Assembly: GCA_027066695.1 (NCBI GenBank)
Contig: JAMONE010000076.1
Span: forward strand, 1-14,064
DNA: 14,064 nucleotides
Source: Micavibrio sp.
Lineage (GTDB): Bacteria > Pseudomonadota > Alphaproteobacteria > Micavibrionales > Micavibrionaceae
Reading direction: 5' to 3'
In this document: positions 1 through 6,239 of the stretch, in pieces
How the letters are laid out: each line of letters starts with the position of its first letter
Numbering within the stretch: the stretch's first letter is position 1
Notes under the pieces: model-generated
What the model saw: only the letters and a program-made list of their open reading frames with translations
Database searches by the model: none
What the model was told of the DNA's origin: nothing
Translations under genes and position numbers: made by a program

Positions 1-100
1 CTATGGCTAGCAATATCAGGAATATCCATAAACTCCAATATCCGCGCTTATTAGCTCGGAATTGCGAAAGCCTGCGTTGTGTGATTGGTGATATGCTCAT
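1..100 (-). CDS. yejE: YejE, peptide ABC transporter permease (N-terminal 33 codons, cut by window edge)
   Basis: The minus strand is open from an ATG at 100-98 to the left edge and reads MSISPITQRR, then RANKRGYWSLWIF, then a hydrophobic run (LILLAI). This matches the known start of YejE, which opens with MSxLSPxNQ and an RRGYWSLWIF stretch leading into the first membrane helix. YejE is the second permease of the YejABEF peptide importer. I chose the ATG at 100 because it aligns with the family start; an in-frame ATG at 106 would add two residues. Neither has an obvious Shine-Dalgarno sequence. It follows yejB and the small gene at 156-362 on the same strand, as expected for a yej operon, except for the inserted small gene. 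The rest of yejE, and any yejF, lies outside the window. Confidence 0.85.
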   Translation of the reverse strand, partial: MSISPITQRRLSQFRANKRGYWSLWIFLILLAI

Positions 101-155
101 AAACATACTATATAAAATAAATTGAGAAAGAAAAAGCTTTTATAGTTTCTTGTTT

Positions 156-362
156 CTAATCATTTTCTGGTAGTCGTAAACCGTGTTCATTAACAACGTT
201 TTCGTTTGACATAGGTGTTATTTCTTCTTGTATAGGTTCTTGTGAATTGTCAGATTCAAAAAAGTTGGAATTTGTAGCAATATCTTTAACCGTCAAAAAT
301 GCGGCTAGTAAAACACCGGCTGTTCCAGAAGCAATGGCTAATTTCGATTTTAAGTCTGGCAT
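156..362 (-). CDS. Small single-pass membrane protein of unknown function (68 aa)
   Basis: I do not recognise a family. The protein starts MPDLKSK, has one hydrophobic segment at about residues 8-25 (LAIASGTAGVLLAAFLTV) and ends in a polar, acidic tail with many Asn, Glu and Asp. The positive N-terminus and acidic C-terminus suggest N-in, C-out topology; a cleaved signal peptide is possible but no good cleavage site is evident. The start is the ATG at 362 because AAGGA lies 8 nt upstream. The frame stays open further upstream, to a GTG or ATG touching the yejB stop, but those starts lack a ribosome site and would add a strange basic N-terminus. A strong promoter-like sequence lies just upstream, so the gene is probably transcribed on its own as well as from yejB. 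It lies between yejB and yejE, so a role near the Yej importer is possible but is inference. Confidence 0.7.
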   Translation of the reverse strand: MPDLKSKLAIASGTAGVLLAAFLTVKDIATNSNFFESDNSQEPIQEEITPMSNENVVNEHGLRLPEND

Positions 363-390
363 TTTTAACATCCTTCGTTGATTTATGAAG

Positions 391-419
391 AGTATATAGA
401 TTTTATTATAATACGTCAA
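391..419 (-). promoter_or_regulatory. Sigma-70-type promoter for the 68-aa membrane protein
   Basis: Read on the minus strand, TTGACG at 419-414 is followed after exactly 17 bases by TATACT at 396-391. This is close to the TTGACA-N17-TATAAT consensus. A start about 7 nt further on would give a short leader with AAGGA 8 nt before the ATG at 362. It lies downstream of yejB, so the small gene and possibly yejE can be expressed apart from yejB. Confidence 0.6.
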
Positions 420-443
420 ATTTATATAAAACAATTTGCATAT

Positions 444-467
444 GCATCTCCGTTTATACGGAGATGC
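444..467. repeat. Palindromic element after yejB (possible terminator stem)
   Basis: GCATCTCCG at 444-452 and CGGAGATGC at 459-467 are perfect inverted arms; one more T-A pair makes a 10-bp stem with a 4-nt loop. On the minus strand it lies just past the yejB stop and before the promoter at 391-419, where a transcript-ending hairpin would be expected, but no clear U-run follows. The string GGAGATGCTAT at 460-470 recurs at 9037-9047 next to another hairpin downstream of ctrA, so this is probably a member of a dispersed palindromic family. Confidence 0.6.
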
Positions 468-487
468 TATATTTGGTTGGTTTAACA

Positions 488-1576
488 TCACCCACCTCGA
501 CTTTCGAAGTCAATGCGTGGGTCGATCCAGACATAGACTATATCGCGGATAAGATGCATTACTAGGCTCATGAGGGTGAAGATATAGAGTGTGCCGAGGA
601 CTACGGGGTAATCGCGGTTTATTATGCTCTCATAACCCAATAGCCCCATGCCGTCGAGCGAGAATATTACCTCTATTAATAGGGATGAAGTAAAGAATAT
701 AGCAACGAACGCGGCGGGAAAGCCTGCTATCACAATCAGCATAGCATTGCGGAATACATGCCCGTATAGCACTTGGTTTTCCGATAAGCCCTTGGCGCGT
801 GCGGTCAAAACATATTGCTTGCCGATCTCGTCCATGAATGAGTTCTTGCTAAGCATTGTTAGGGAGGCAAAGCCGCTAACTACCATTGCGGCGATCGGCA
901 ATACCATGTGCCAAGCATAATCGAGCGCGGCTTGCGCCATACTCATATCCTCCCACCCATCAGAGGTAAGCCCGCGCAAAGGGAAGATATCCCAATACCG
1001 CCCGCCCGCAAACATCACGATTAGCAATATCGCAAACATGAATGAGGGAATAGCATAGCCGATAAACACCGCCGCGCTTGTCCATATATCAAAATGCGAG
1101 CCGTCACGCACTGCTTTTTTAATACCAAGCGGTATGGATATCAGATATATAATCAGCGTAGACCACAGCCCGAGCGATATCGACACAGGCATTTTCTCCA
1201 GCACAAGATCAATAACGCCAACATCACGGTAATAGCTATCCCCGAGATTAAAGGTGAGGTAGTTTTTTATCATAATGAAAAAGCGAATATGGGCGGGCTT
1301 ATCAAAGCCGTACATGGCTTCTAGCTCTGCTATAAACTCAGGGTCAAGCCCTTGTGCGCCTTTATAGGTGGAGTTTGAGCTAGTATTGACAGAGCCAATA
1401 TCGCTGCCCCCGCCGCTAATACGCGCAGTCGCGGACGCTCCATGGCCTTGAAGCTGCGCTATCATTTTCTCGACAGGACCACCTGGGACAAATTGAATAA
1501 TCACAAAGCTAATCAGCATAATGCCGAGCAGGGTAGGGATCATTAATAATAGACGTTTAAAGATATATGCTAACAT
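488..1576 (-). CDS. yejB: YejB, inner-membrane permease of the YejABEF peptide importer
   Basis: YejB is one of two membrane subunits of an ABC importer of oligopeptides; in enterobacteria YejABEF takes up microcin C, and in Brucella and Sinorhizobium it helps survival against antimicrobial peptides. The 362 residues match the usual length. The N-terminus MLAYIFKRLLLMIPTLLGIM followed by a hydrophobic run and PGGPVE is typical of YejB. The coupling (EAA) loop that contacts the ATPase is visible around GKQYVLTARAKGL with a following HVFRNA. A periplasmic stretch near residues 43-75 is rich in Gly and Ser, a common variable loop in this family. No good ribosome site precedes the ATG at 1576, but the start agrees with the family. 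In most relatives yejB directly follows yejA; here yejA is about 2.6 kb upstream, past three unrelated genes. Confidence 0.95.
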   Translation of the reverse strand: MLAYIFKRLLLMIPTLLGIMLISFVIIQFVPGGPVEKMIAQLQGHGASATARISGGGSDIGSVNTSSNSTYKGAQGLDPEFIAELEAMYGFDKPAHIRFFIMIKNYLTFNLGDSYYRDVGVIDLVLEKMPVSISLGLWSTLIIYLISIPLGIKKAVRDGSHFDIWTSAAVFIGYAIPSFMFAILLIVMFAGGRYWDIFPLRGLTSDGWEDMSMAQAALDYAWHMVLPIAAMVVSGFASLTMLSKNSFMDEIGKQYVLTARAKGLSENQVLYGHVFRNAMLIVIAGFPAAFVAIFFTSSLLIEVIFSLDGMGLLGYESIINRDYPVVLGTLYIFTLMSLVMHLIRDIVYVWIDPRIDFESRGG

Positions 1577-1640
1577 GTTTACTATGATAGGAATGATAAG
1601 CTCTTAAGTCTACTGGCAAAATACAGATGTTCCCAACTTA

Positions 1641-1667
1641 ATGAAAAAGTGATTTGCTTCAGCAAAT
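1641..1667 (-). terminator. Possible intrinsic terminator after the TPR gene
   Basis: On the minus strand ATTTGC and GCAAAT (1667-1652) pair in a 6-bp stem with loop TGAA, followed by CACTTTTT. It lies about 40 nt past the TPR stop. The stem is short and AT-rich, so termination may be weak. The rest of the 1577-1707 spacer holds another small stem (CGTTC/GAACG near 1689-1702) and no gene. Confidence 0.35.
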
Positions 1668-1707
1668 TGTACCGAGCAAGTGCGAGGCGTTCGTTAGAAC
1701 GTGAATA

Positions 1708-2502
1708 TTAATGCACCATTTTTGATTGCTCGATACCGCTTTGACGGTTAAAGGCTTCGAAGGCTGAGGGTGTGTCGATTTCAACAAATCCATCATCCAT
1801 AAAGACAGAGCCCATATCTTCGAGCAGGCGTGATTCTTGCTCTTCCAGAAATGCCATGCGTTTTTTAGCTGAAACATTATAAGCGCGCATCAAGGTTTTC
1901 TCACGCAATTCATCGCGGCCAAGTATCTTTGCGATATATGCTTTATTGCTTAAAATATCAATATTTTCAGGGTCAATGCGTAACGCTTTATCGGCAATGT
2001 TAAGGGCTTCTTCCTCGCGGTTAAGGTTGGTTAGGGCAAAGCCTTTGTTCAGCAAGGCATTCATGTTATTTGGATCATTTTTAAGAACCGCATTTTCTCT
2101 TTCGAGGATTTCCTCATATTCTTGTTTTAAATGCTGGATAAATGCTTTTTGAAACAAGAGCTTATCATCGTCAGGATTTTCAACCAATTGCTGATTTATA
2201 AGTATTTCAGCTTCCTTGTAAAAGCCGTCAACAATCATGATGTCAATATCATCATCACTATTATAGGGGTCATAGCCATCCATAGAATCAGGATTAACGA
2301 AATAGTGGCAGTCAGGGTTATTCATGAATGTCATAAGATCATAAGCAAGGCGCGCGCGCATTGATCCATCATCCACCTTTACATGATTTAGTGGGTGCGA
2401 ATACTTAAATTTTTCTGAAGGCGCACTACTGGCGTAGATCTCTTCTGGTAGCATTGTAACAACCCCTGTTGTTTTGTTATGTTTACTTGCTCTTTTACTC
2501 AA
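1708..2502 (-). CDS. TPR-repeat protein of unknown function (264 aa)
   Basis: The middle and C-terminal parts contain tetratricopeptide repeats at about residues 112-145, 148-180 and 182-212. The clearest is NALLNKGFALTNLNREEEAL followed by ALRIDPEN, the typical TPR spacing with Pro-Glu-Asn at the repeat boundary. TPRs form helical protein-binding surfaces, so this is probably an adaptor or scaffold; the partner is unknown. The first 110 residues are not a recognised domain and include an acidic patch (NSDDDIDIM). There is no signal peptide or membrane segment, so it is probably cytoplasmic. The longest start is TTG at 2502, with AAGG about 11 nt upstream. An internal ATG at 2454 (MLPEEIY), with GGGG 8 nt upstream, is a real alternative and would give 248 residues. 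A promoter-like sequence upstream and a hairpin downstream suggest it is transcribed alone. Confidence 0.8.
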   Translation of the reverse strand: MSKRASKHNKTTGVVTMLPEEIYASSAPSEKFKYSHPLNHVKVDDGSMRARLAYDLMTFMNNPDCHYFVNPDSMDGYDPYNSDDDIDIMIVDGFYKEAEILINQQLVENPDDDKLLFQKAFIQHLKQEYEEILERENAVLKNDPNNMNALLNKGFALTNLNREEEALNIADKALRIDPENIDILSNKAYIAKILGRDELREKTLMRAYNVSAKKRMAFLEEQESRLLEDMGSVFMDDGFVEIDTPSAFEAFNRQSGIEQSKMVH

Positions 2503-2523
2503 GTGGCTTTTTACCTTAAAGAG

Positions 2524-2552
2524 ATAGTACCGCTTTTGGAGGGTGAAATCAA
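2524..2552 (-). promoter_or_regulatory. Possible promoter for the TPR gene
   Basis: On the minus strand TTGATT (2552-2547) and TACTAT (2529-2524) are separated by 17 bases; each box matches 4 of 6 consensus positions. The predicted start would leave a leader of about 15 nt carrying AAGG. The spacer also contains a 10-bp direct repeat, CCAAAAGCGG on the minus strand, at 2530-2539 and 2574-2583, of unknown meaning. Confidence 0.3.
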
Positions 2553-2583
2553 GCGAATTACAAATTTTTATTCCCGCTTTTGG

Positions 2584-3228
2584 TTATGGCTTTATATTCC
2601 AGTCTACAACCCGCCAATTCCCTTGGCTTAGCTCTAAAACTCCAAATGCACCAGTGGATAGTTTTATCGAATGTTCATTTGTAAATTTATCAAAATCACC
2701 TGTTATATGCGGAGCGAATCGAGCGATTCCATTTGAGGTAACAACAAGTATTACTTCGCTGATATCCATTACATTATTTGTAATTTCATCATGGGTTTTT
2801 GATATTTGCTTTGAAAAATCAATCCAGTTTTGAATAATTTCCTTAGGGTTAGCATCCCAGCCATTTGGCACAATTGCATGTTTGTCCCAATCGTCTATGG
2901 CTTGTTTGCCGATGCGCGAGATCACCTTATCCTCACTTTGGTTTTCGTCTTCGCCATAGTCGATTTCATTAAATATATCAAGGGCATAAGCATGTTCTTT
3001 AATGCCCATAGCTGCCGATGCAAACTTTGCTGTTTCTTTTGTGCGCATAAGTGATGAGCTATATATAACATCAGGTATTAAGCCACGTTCTTTCAGGCAA
3101 AGCCCAAGCGCAGTTGCTTGCTTACGGCCTTTTTCAACAAGAGGCATATCGGTTCTCGCGCCAACGCGGGTAAGGGTTTGCCCTTGGTTAAATGTATTGC
3201 CATGTCGCGCAATAACGAGCTTAGTCAT
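2584..3228 (-). CDS. Histidine-phosphatase-superfamily protein lacking the second catalytic histidine
   Basis: The N-terminus TKLVIARHGNT is the phosphohistidine signature of the phosphoglycerate-mutase/histidine-phosphatase fold, with His9 as presumed nucleophile. Further active-site elements are visible: Arg62 in SSSLMRTKETAKF and an acidic residue around Glu88 in IFNEIDYGE. The second catalytic histidine, normally in a VSHG motif near the C-terminus, is absent; the equivalent strand reads LVVTSNGIARF with Ser165-Asn166. Length (214 aa) and overall order fit the family. It may be a weak phosphatase, use another acid, or be a binding protein. The start codon overlaps the kdsB stop as ATGA, so the two are translationally coupled and probably act in the same sugar-nucleotide pathway. 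A phosphatase acting on a Kdo precursor would fit the context but is inference. Confidence 0.85.
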   Translation of the reverse strand: MTKLVIARHGNTFNQGQTLTRVGARTDMPLVEKGRKQATALGLCLKERGLIPDVIYSSSLMRTKETAKFASAAMGIKEHAYALDIFNEIDYGEDENQSEDKVISRIGKQAIDDWDKHAIVPNGWDANPKEIIQNWIDFSKQISKTHDEITNNVMDISEVILVVTSNGIARFAPHITGDFDKFTNEHSIKLSTGAFGVLELSQGNWRVVDWNIKP

Positions 3229-4034
3229 AAAGGCTCGCCAAATTTTTTGAGGAATTTTTCCGCGCGTTTGATGTCTTGCGGGCTGTCTATTCCTGATTGG
3301 ATCATGCCTTCGCTAATTTCGATTTCAACGGTGCTTATACGGATATTATTTTCTAACATTCTTAGCTGCTCTAGCCCTTCAAGATGCTCGTAATTGCTTT
3401 GTGGTAGCGAGCAGAATTTTTCCAGTATATCCGATCTAAAACCATAAAGCCCTATATGTTGATATATGGGGGAGATAGGGCTTTGCGCCCTTAAGCCCTT
3501 TTCCTTACGTATTGCAGGGATAATGTTTTTAGAGAACCAAAGAGCCTGCTTATCCTTATTTATAATTGCCGTAGTGCCACTAAAGGGAGTTTTTTCCTTT
3601 GCTTTACGCAGGCGATCCAAGTCATTCCAGCTAAGCTTGTGAACTGGCGTTATCACTTGTGAATTGGGGTTTTCTTTGAAAGCATCAAATATCTTTTGTA
3701 TAACCGATGGCGGAGTGAACGGCGCGTCACCTTGTAGATTTATGATGAAATCAGGCCATTGATCGAGTTGCCTTATCGCCGATAAAACGCGGTCAGAGCC
3801 AGTAAGGCAGCTAGCAGGAGTACTTATACATGCAAGGCCTAGCTCGCTTGCGTGATCGGCAATGCGTTTATCTTCGGTGGTTATGAATATATCAATATTA
3901 TCATAGGGCTGCGCTGCTTTTTGAGCAACCTCGCTTACGCGCTGTAGCATAGATTTCCCGCGTATCATCGCCAGCGGTTTACCTGGAAATCTTGTTGAGC
4001 CGTAGCGGGCGGGAATTGCAATTGCTAACCGCAT
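3225..4034 (-). CDS. kdsB: KdsB-like cytidylyltransferase (3-deoxy-manno-octulosonate activation)
   Basis: KdsB activates the lipopolysaccharide core sugar Kdo with CTP to give CMP-Kdo in the cytoplasm. The N-terminal nucleotide-binding motif IPARYGSTRFPGKPL (residues 7-21) is characteristic. Further landmarks are TTEDKRIADHA, GSDRV (79-83), INLQGDAP (98-105), QHIGLYGFR (192-200) and LEQLRMLENN (221-230), and a C-terminal Asp250 in GIDSPQDI that fits the metal-binding aspartate. The 269-residue length is slightly above typical. Two signatures differ from the canonical enzyme: SGTDR is TGSDR and QGDEP is QGDAP, so substrate or kinetics may differ, for instance another 8- or 9-carbon sugar acid. 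The start (ATG at 4034) follows the family but has no clear ribosome site; the sequence just upstream belongs to a palindromic element. The stop overlaps the phosphatase-like gene. Confidence 0.85.
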   Translation of the reverse strand: MRLAIAIPARYGSTRFPGKPLAMIRGKSMLQRVSEVAQKAAQPYDNIDIFITTEDKRIADHASELGLACISTPASCLTGSDRVLSAIRQLDQWPDFIINLQGDAPFTPPSVIQKIFDAFKENPNSQVITPVHKLSWNDLDRLRKAKEKTPFSGTTAIINKDKQALWFSKNIIPAIRKEKGLRAQSPISPIYQHIGLYGFRSDILEKFCSLPQSNYEHLEGLEQLRMLENNIRISTVEIEISEGMIQSGIDSPQDIKRAEKFLKKFGEPL

Positions 4035-4036
4035 TT

Positions 4037-4138
4037 AATTCATCCATCTATTCATCTGGAGCATTGTTATTCGCTCGTTACGTACAGCTTGTATGCTGCC
4101 TCACTCATGCCTTGTCCAGATAAAGATATGAATGAATT
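4037..4138. repeat. About 100-bp palindromic element filling the yejA-kdsB spacer
   Basis: The outer arms at 4037-4060 and 4115-4138 are inverted copies matching at 20 of 24 positions, beginning AATTCAT and ending ATCTGGA. The centre carries a smaller hairpin (CAGC/GCTG near 4086-4099). The element occupies almost exactly the space between the yejA stop (4144) and the kdsB start (4034), so a folded transcript would hold the kdsB start region in a long stem. The intra-operon position resembles dispersed palindromic elements of other proteobacteria, but I see no second copy here. Confidence 0.6.
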
Positions 4139-4143
4139 GTTGT

Positions 4144-5973
4144 TTACTTTAATTCATTAGCCCACCAAGTTTGCGTAATATTTGGGCTGTTTCCTGATAA
4201 AGTATCAGGGCGTTTAATATTGTTCCAATATGCAATGCGCCATTTTGGGAAATGCCACATCGGTATAACATAATGCCTATTAAGCAAGATACGATCAAGT
4301 GCGTGAGTCTTTGTTACAAGGTCATCGCGTGATGATGCGCGAATTATGCCTTCGATAAGTCCATCAATTACAGGGTCTTTTATGCCTATATAATTGCGAG
4401 AGCCTTGGATATCAGCCTTTGCAGAAGCCCAATAATCGCGCTGTTCATTACCAGGGGATGATGATTGCCCCAATCCTGCGATGATAATATCATAGTCAAA
4501 TCTATCTACGCGGCGTTGAAATCCTGCGGTATCGACAACGCGAAATCTGGCTTTTGCACCGATACGCTTAAGGTTTTTGACGAATGGAAGCACCCAACGC
4601 TCATATACTGGCGAGTAGTGCAGTATCGTAAACTCAAGAAATTGTTTATCACCATTTTTCAATATTTTATAGCGAATACCTTCGGCATTTATGTTAGTAA
4701 AGCCTGCTTTTTTAAGCATAGCTACTGCCTTGCGTAAGTTATCGCGGTTGCTGCCCGAGCCATCAGTAACTGGGGCTTTATACGTGGTTGTGAATATGGA
4801 TGGCGGGATTTTATCGCGGATTGGCTCTAATATTGCAAGCTCTCCCTTGGAGGGAAGGCCAGTTGATGCTAGCTCGGAATTTTCAAAAAAGCTGTTTGTG
4901 CGCACATAATCACCATAGGCAAATTGCTTGTTCGCCCATTCAAAATCATAAGCATAAGCCAGAGCCTCGCGTAGATTTATATCCTGAAAAAGCGGCTTAC
5001 GGATATTATAGATAAAGGCTTGCATTCCCGCGGGGCGAGTATGGTTAAGCTCCTCCTTATTAAGGCGTTTGGCTTTTTCTGTCGGGATATTATATTTTTC
5101 TTTCCATGTCTTGGCTGTGCCTTCCATTTTCACGTCATAATCACCAGAGAGAAAAGCTTCGTGAGCAACATTCTCATCACGATAATAATCATAAATGATT
5201 TTATCAAAGTTATTCATACCCTTGAAAAAGGCAAGATCCTTACCCCACCAGTCAGGATTTCTTACATATTCAATAGAGCGACCAGTAGTGACTTTGCCAA
5301 TTTTATATGCGCCGCTGCCAAGTGGAGGTTCTAGCGTAGTTTTGTTAAAGTTTTTACCTTCTTGCGTCCAATAATGCTTTGGCAAGATGGGCAGCTCTGC
5401 AATTATAAGGGGCAGCTCTGCATTGCCCGTTACCGAAAATTCAAACTTCACTTCTTTATCTGATATAGCGGTAACAGATTTAACATCACCCCAATATGCT
5501 TTATAAAATGGCTGCCCGCTGTTGGTTAAAACGTCGAATGTCCAGATAACATCTGCGGCAGTTATTGGCATACCATCATGCCAGCGAGCCTCCTCGCGCA
5601 GGTTAAATGATACCCATGAGCGATCTTGTGCAATAGTTATATCCTTGGCAATTATCCCGTAAAGCGAGAATGGCTCATCAGATGAATTTTGCATTAAGCT
5701 CTCATATAAAAGGCCAGAGCGCAGGAAATTCAGACCGCCTGCGGGATGCCCTTTGATAATGAACGGATTGAGCGAATCGAATGTGCCGATAACATGCTGC
5801 TTTAGCGTACCGCCTTTTGGCGCATCGGGGTTAACATAGTCCAAATGCTTGAAATCAGCGGCGTATTTTGGCTCACCATGCAGCGCAACTGCGTGTTGTT
5901 TTACCACGTCCGCCATAACAGGCGAGGAGATAAACACAATAAATAATGCAATATATAAAGCTTTAAGGCGCAT
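4144..5973 (-). CDS. yejA: YejA, periplasmic peptide-binding protein (ABC transporter family 5)
   Basis: YejA captures oligopeptides in the periplasm and delivers them to the YejBE/YejF importer. Residues 1-21 form a classic signal peptide (basic MRLK, hydrophobic core, cleavage after VMA), with mature protein beginning DVVKQHAVALHGEPKY. The family-typical segments follow: DAPKGGTLKQHVIGTFDSLNPF, YESLM, ARWHDGMPITAADVIWTFD, PPLGSGAYKI, YVRNPDWWGKDL, and LREALAYAYDFEWANKQ. These are hallmarks of solute-binding family 5 and of YejA in particular. The length (609 aa) matches the roughly 600 usual for YejA. AAAGGA lies about 9 nt before the ATG at 5973, supporting the start. yejB does not follow directly; kdsB, a phosphatase-like gene and a TPR gene intervene, so yejA may be transcribed separately from its permeases. 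Confidence 0.95.
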   Translation of the reverse strand: MRLKALYIALFIVFISSPVMADVVKQHAVALHGEPKYAADFKHLDYVNPDAPKGGTLKQHVIGTFDSLNPFIIKGHPAGGLNFLRSGLLYESLMQNSSDEPFSLYGIIAKDITIAQDRSWVSFNLREEARWHDGMPITAADVIWTFDVLTNSGQPFYKAYWGDVKSVTAISDKEVKFEFSVTGNAELPLIIAELPILPKHYWTQEGKNFNKTTLEPPLGSGAYKIGKVTTGRSIEYVRNPDWWGKDLAFFKGMNNFDKIIYDYYRDENVAHEAFLSGDYDVKMEGTAKTWKEKYNIPTEKAKRLNKEELNHTRPAGMQAFIYNIRKPLFQDINLREALAYAYDFEWANKQFAYGDYVRTNSFFENSELASTGLPSKGELAILEPIRDKIPPSIFTTTYKAPVTDGSGSNRDNLRKAVAMLKKAGFTNINAEGIRYKILKNGDKQFLEFTILHYSPVYERWVLPFVKNLKRIGAKARFRVVDTAGFQRRVDRFDYDIIIAGLGQSSSPGNEQRDYWASAKADIQGSRNYIGIKDPVIDGLIEGIIRASSRDDLVTKTHALDRILLNRHYVIPMWHFPKWRIAYWNNIKRPDTLSGNSPNITQTWWANELK

Positions 5974-6036
5974 GTTTGAGTATCCTTTATTATTATCTAA
6001 TAAATTAGTAATTCCAGTTTAAAGTAAGACACTAAT

Positions 6037-6123
6037 CGTCATTGCGAGGAGTTTTTGCGATGTGGCAATCTAGCGTCCACAAAGAGGTGCTGTAGATCGC
6101 CGCGCCTATGGCTCGCGATGACG
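6037..6123. repeat. Nested palindromic repeat of the GTCATTGCGAG type
   Basis: Outer arms CGTCATTGCGAG (6037-6048) and CTCGCGATGACG (6112-6123) match at 11 of 12 positions when paired. Inner arms GGCAATCTA (6064-6072) and TAGATCGCC (6093-6101) match at 8 of 9. Long nested palindromes beginning GTCATTGCGAG are familiar as dispersed elements in many host-associated and other proteobacteria. It lies in the 266-bp spacer between the EAL gene and yejA. A 45-codon open frame crosses it (see findings). Confidence 0.75.
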
Positions 6124-6183
6124 GTCATATTGTTAGTCCAAGCTACTATATCAAGGTGCCTATTAAAGTCACGCATAAATTTG

Positions 6184-6214
6184 CCCCCCTTTTAAACAAG
6201 CGTTAAAAGAGGGG
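6184..6214 (-). terminator. Strong hairpin after the EAL gene
   Basis: On the minus strand CCCCTCTTTTAA (6214-6203) pairs with TTAAAAGGGGGG (6195-6184): 12 pairs including one G-U, with a 7-nt loop. It begins 26 nt past the EAL stop codon and is followed by CAAATTTAT. The stem is strong but the U-tract is poor, so it may end or attenuate transcription from the pgsA-pyrD-EAL group. Confidence 0.55.
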
Positions 6215-6239
6215 CTATCACTGGAGTTTGGGTGAGGTT

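Noticed and set aside
648..920. Plus-strand open frame inside yejB
   Set aside because: Shadow of the conserved permease coding sequence; no independent start signal.
1659..1877. Minus-strand open frame overlapping the end of the TPR gene in another frame
   Set aside because: It runs through the TPR coding region out of frame and through the terminator-like stem; no ribosome site supports it.
4089..4109. 13-codon minus-strand frame starting ATGAGTGAGGC within the yejA-kdsB palindrome
   Set aside because: Very short, without a convincing ribosome site, and explained by the palindromic element.
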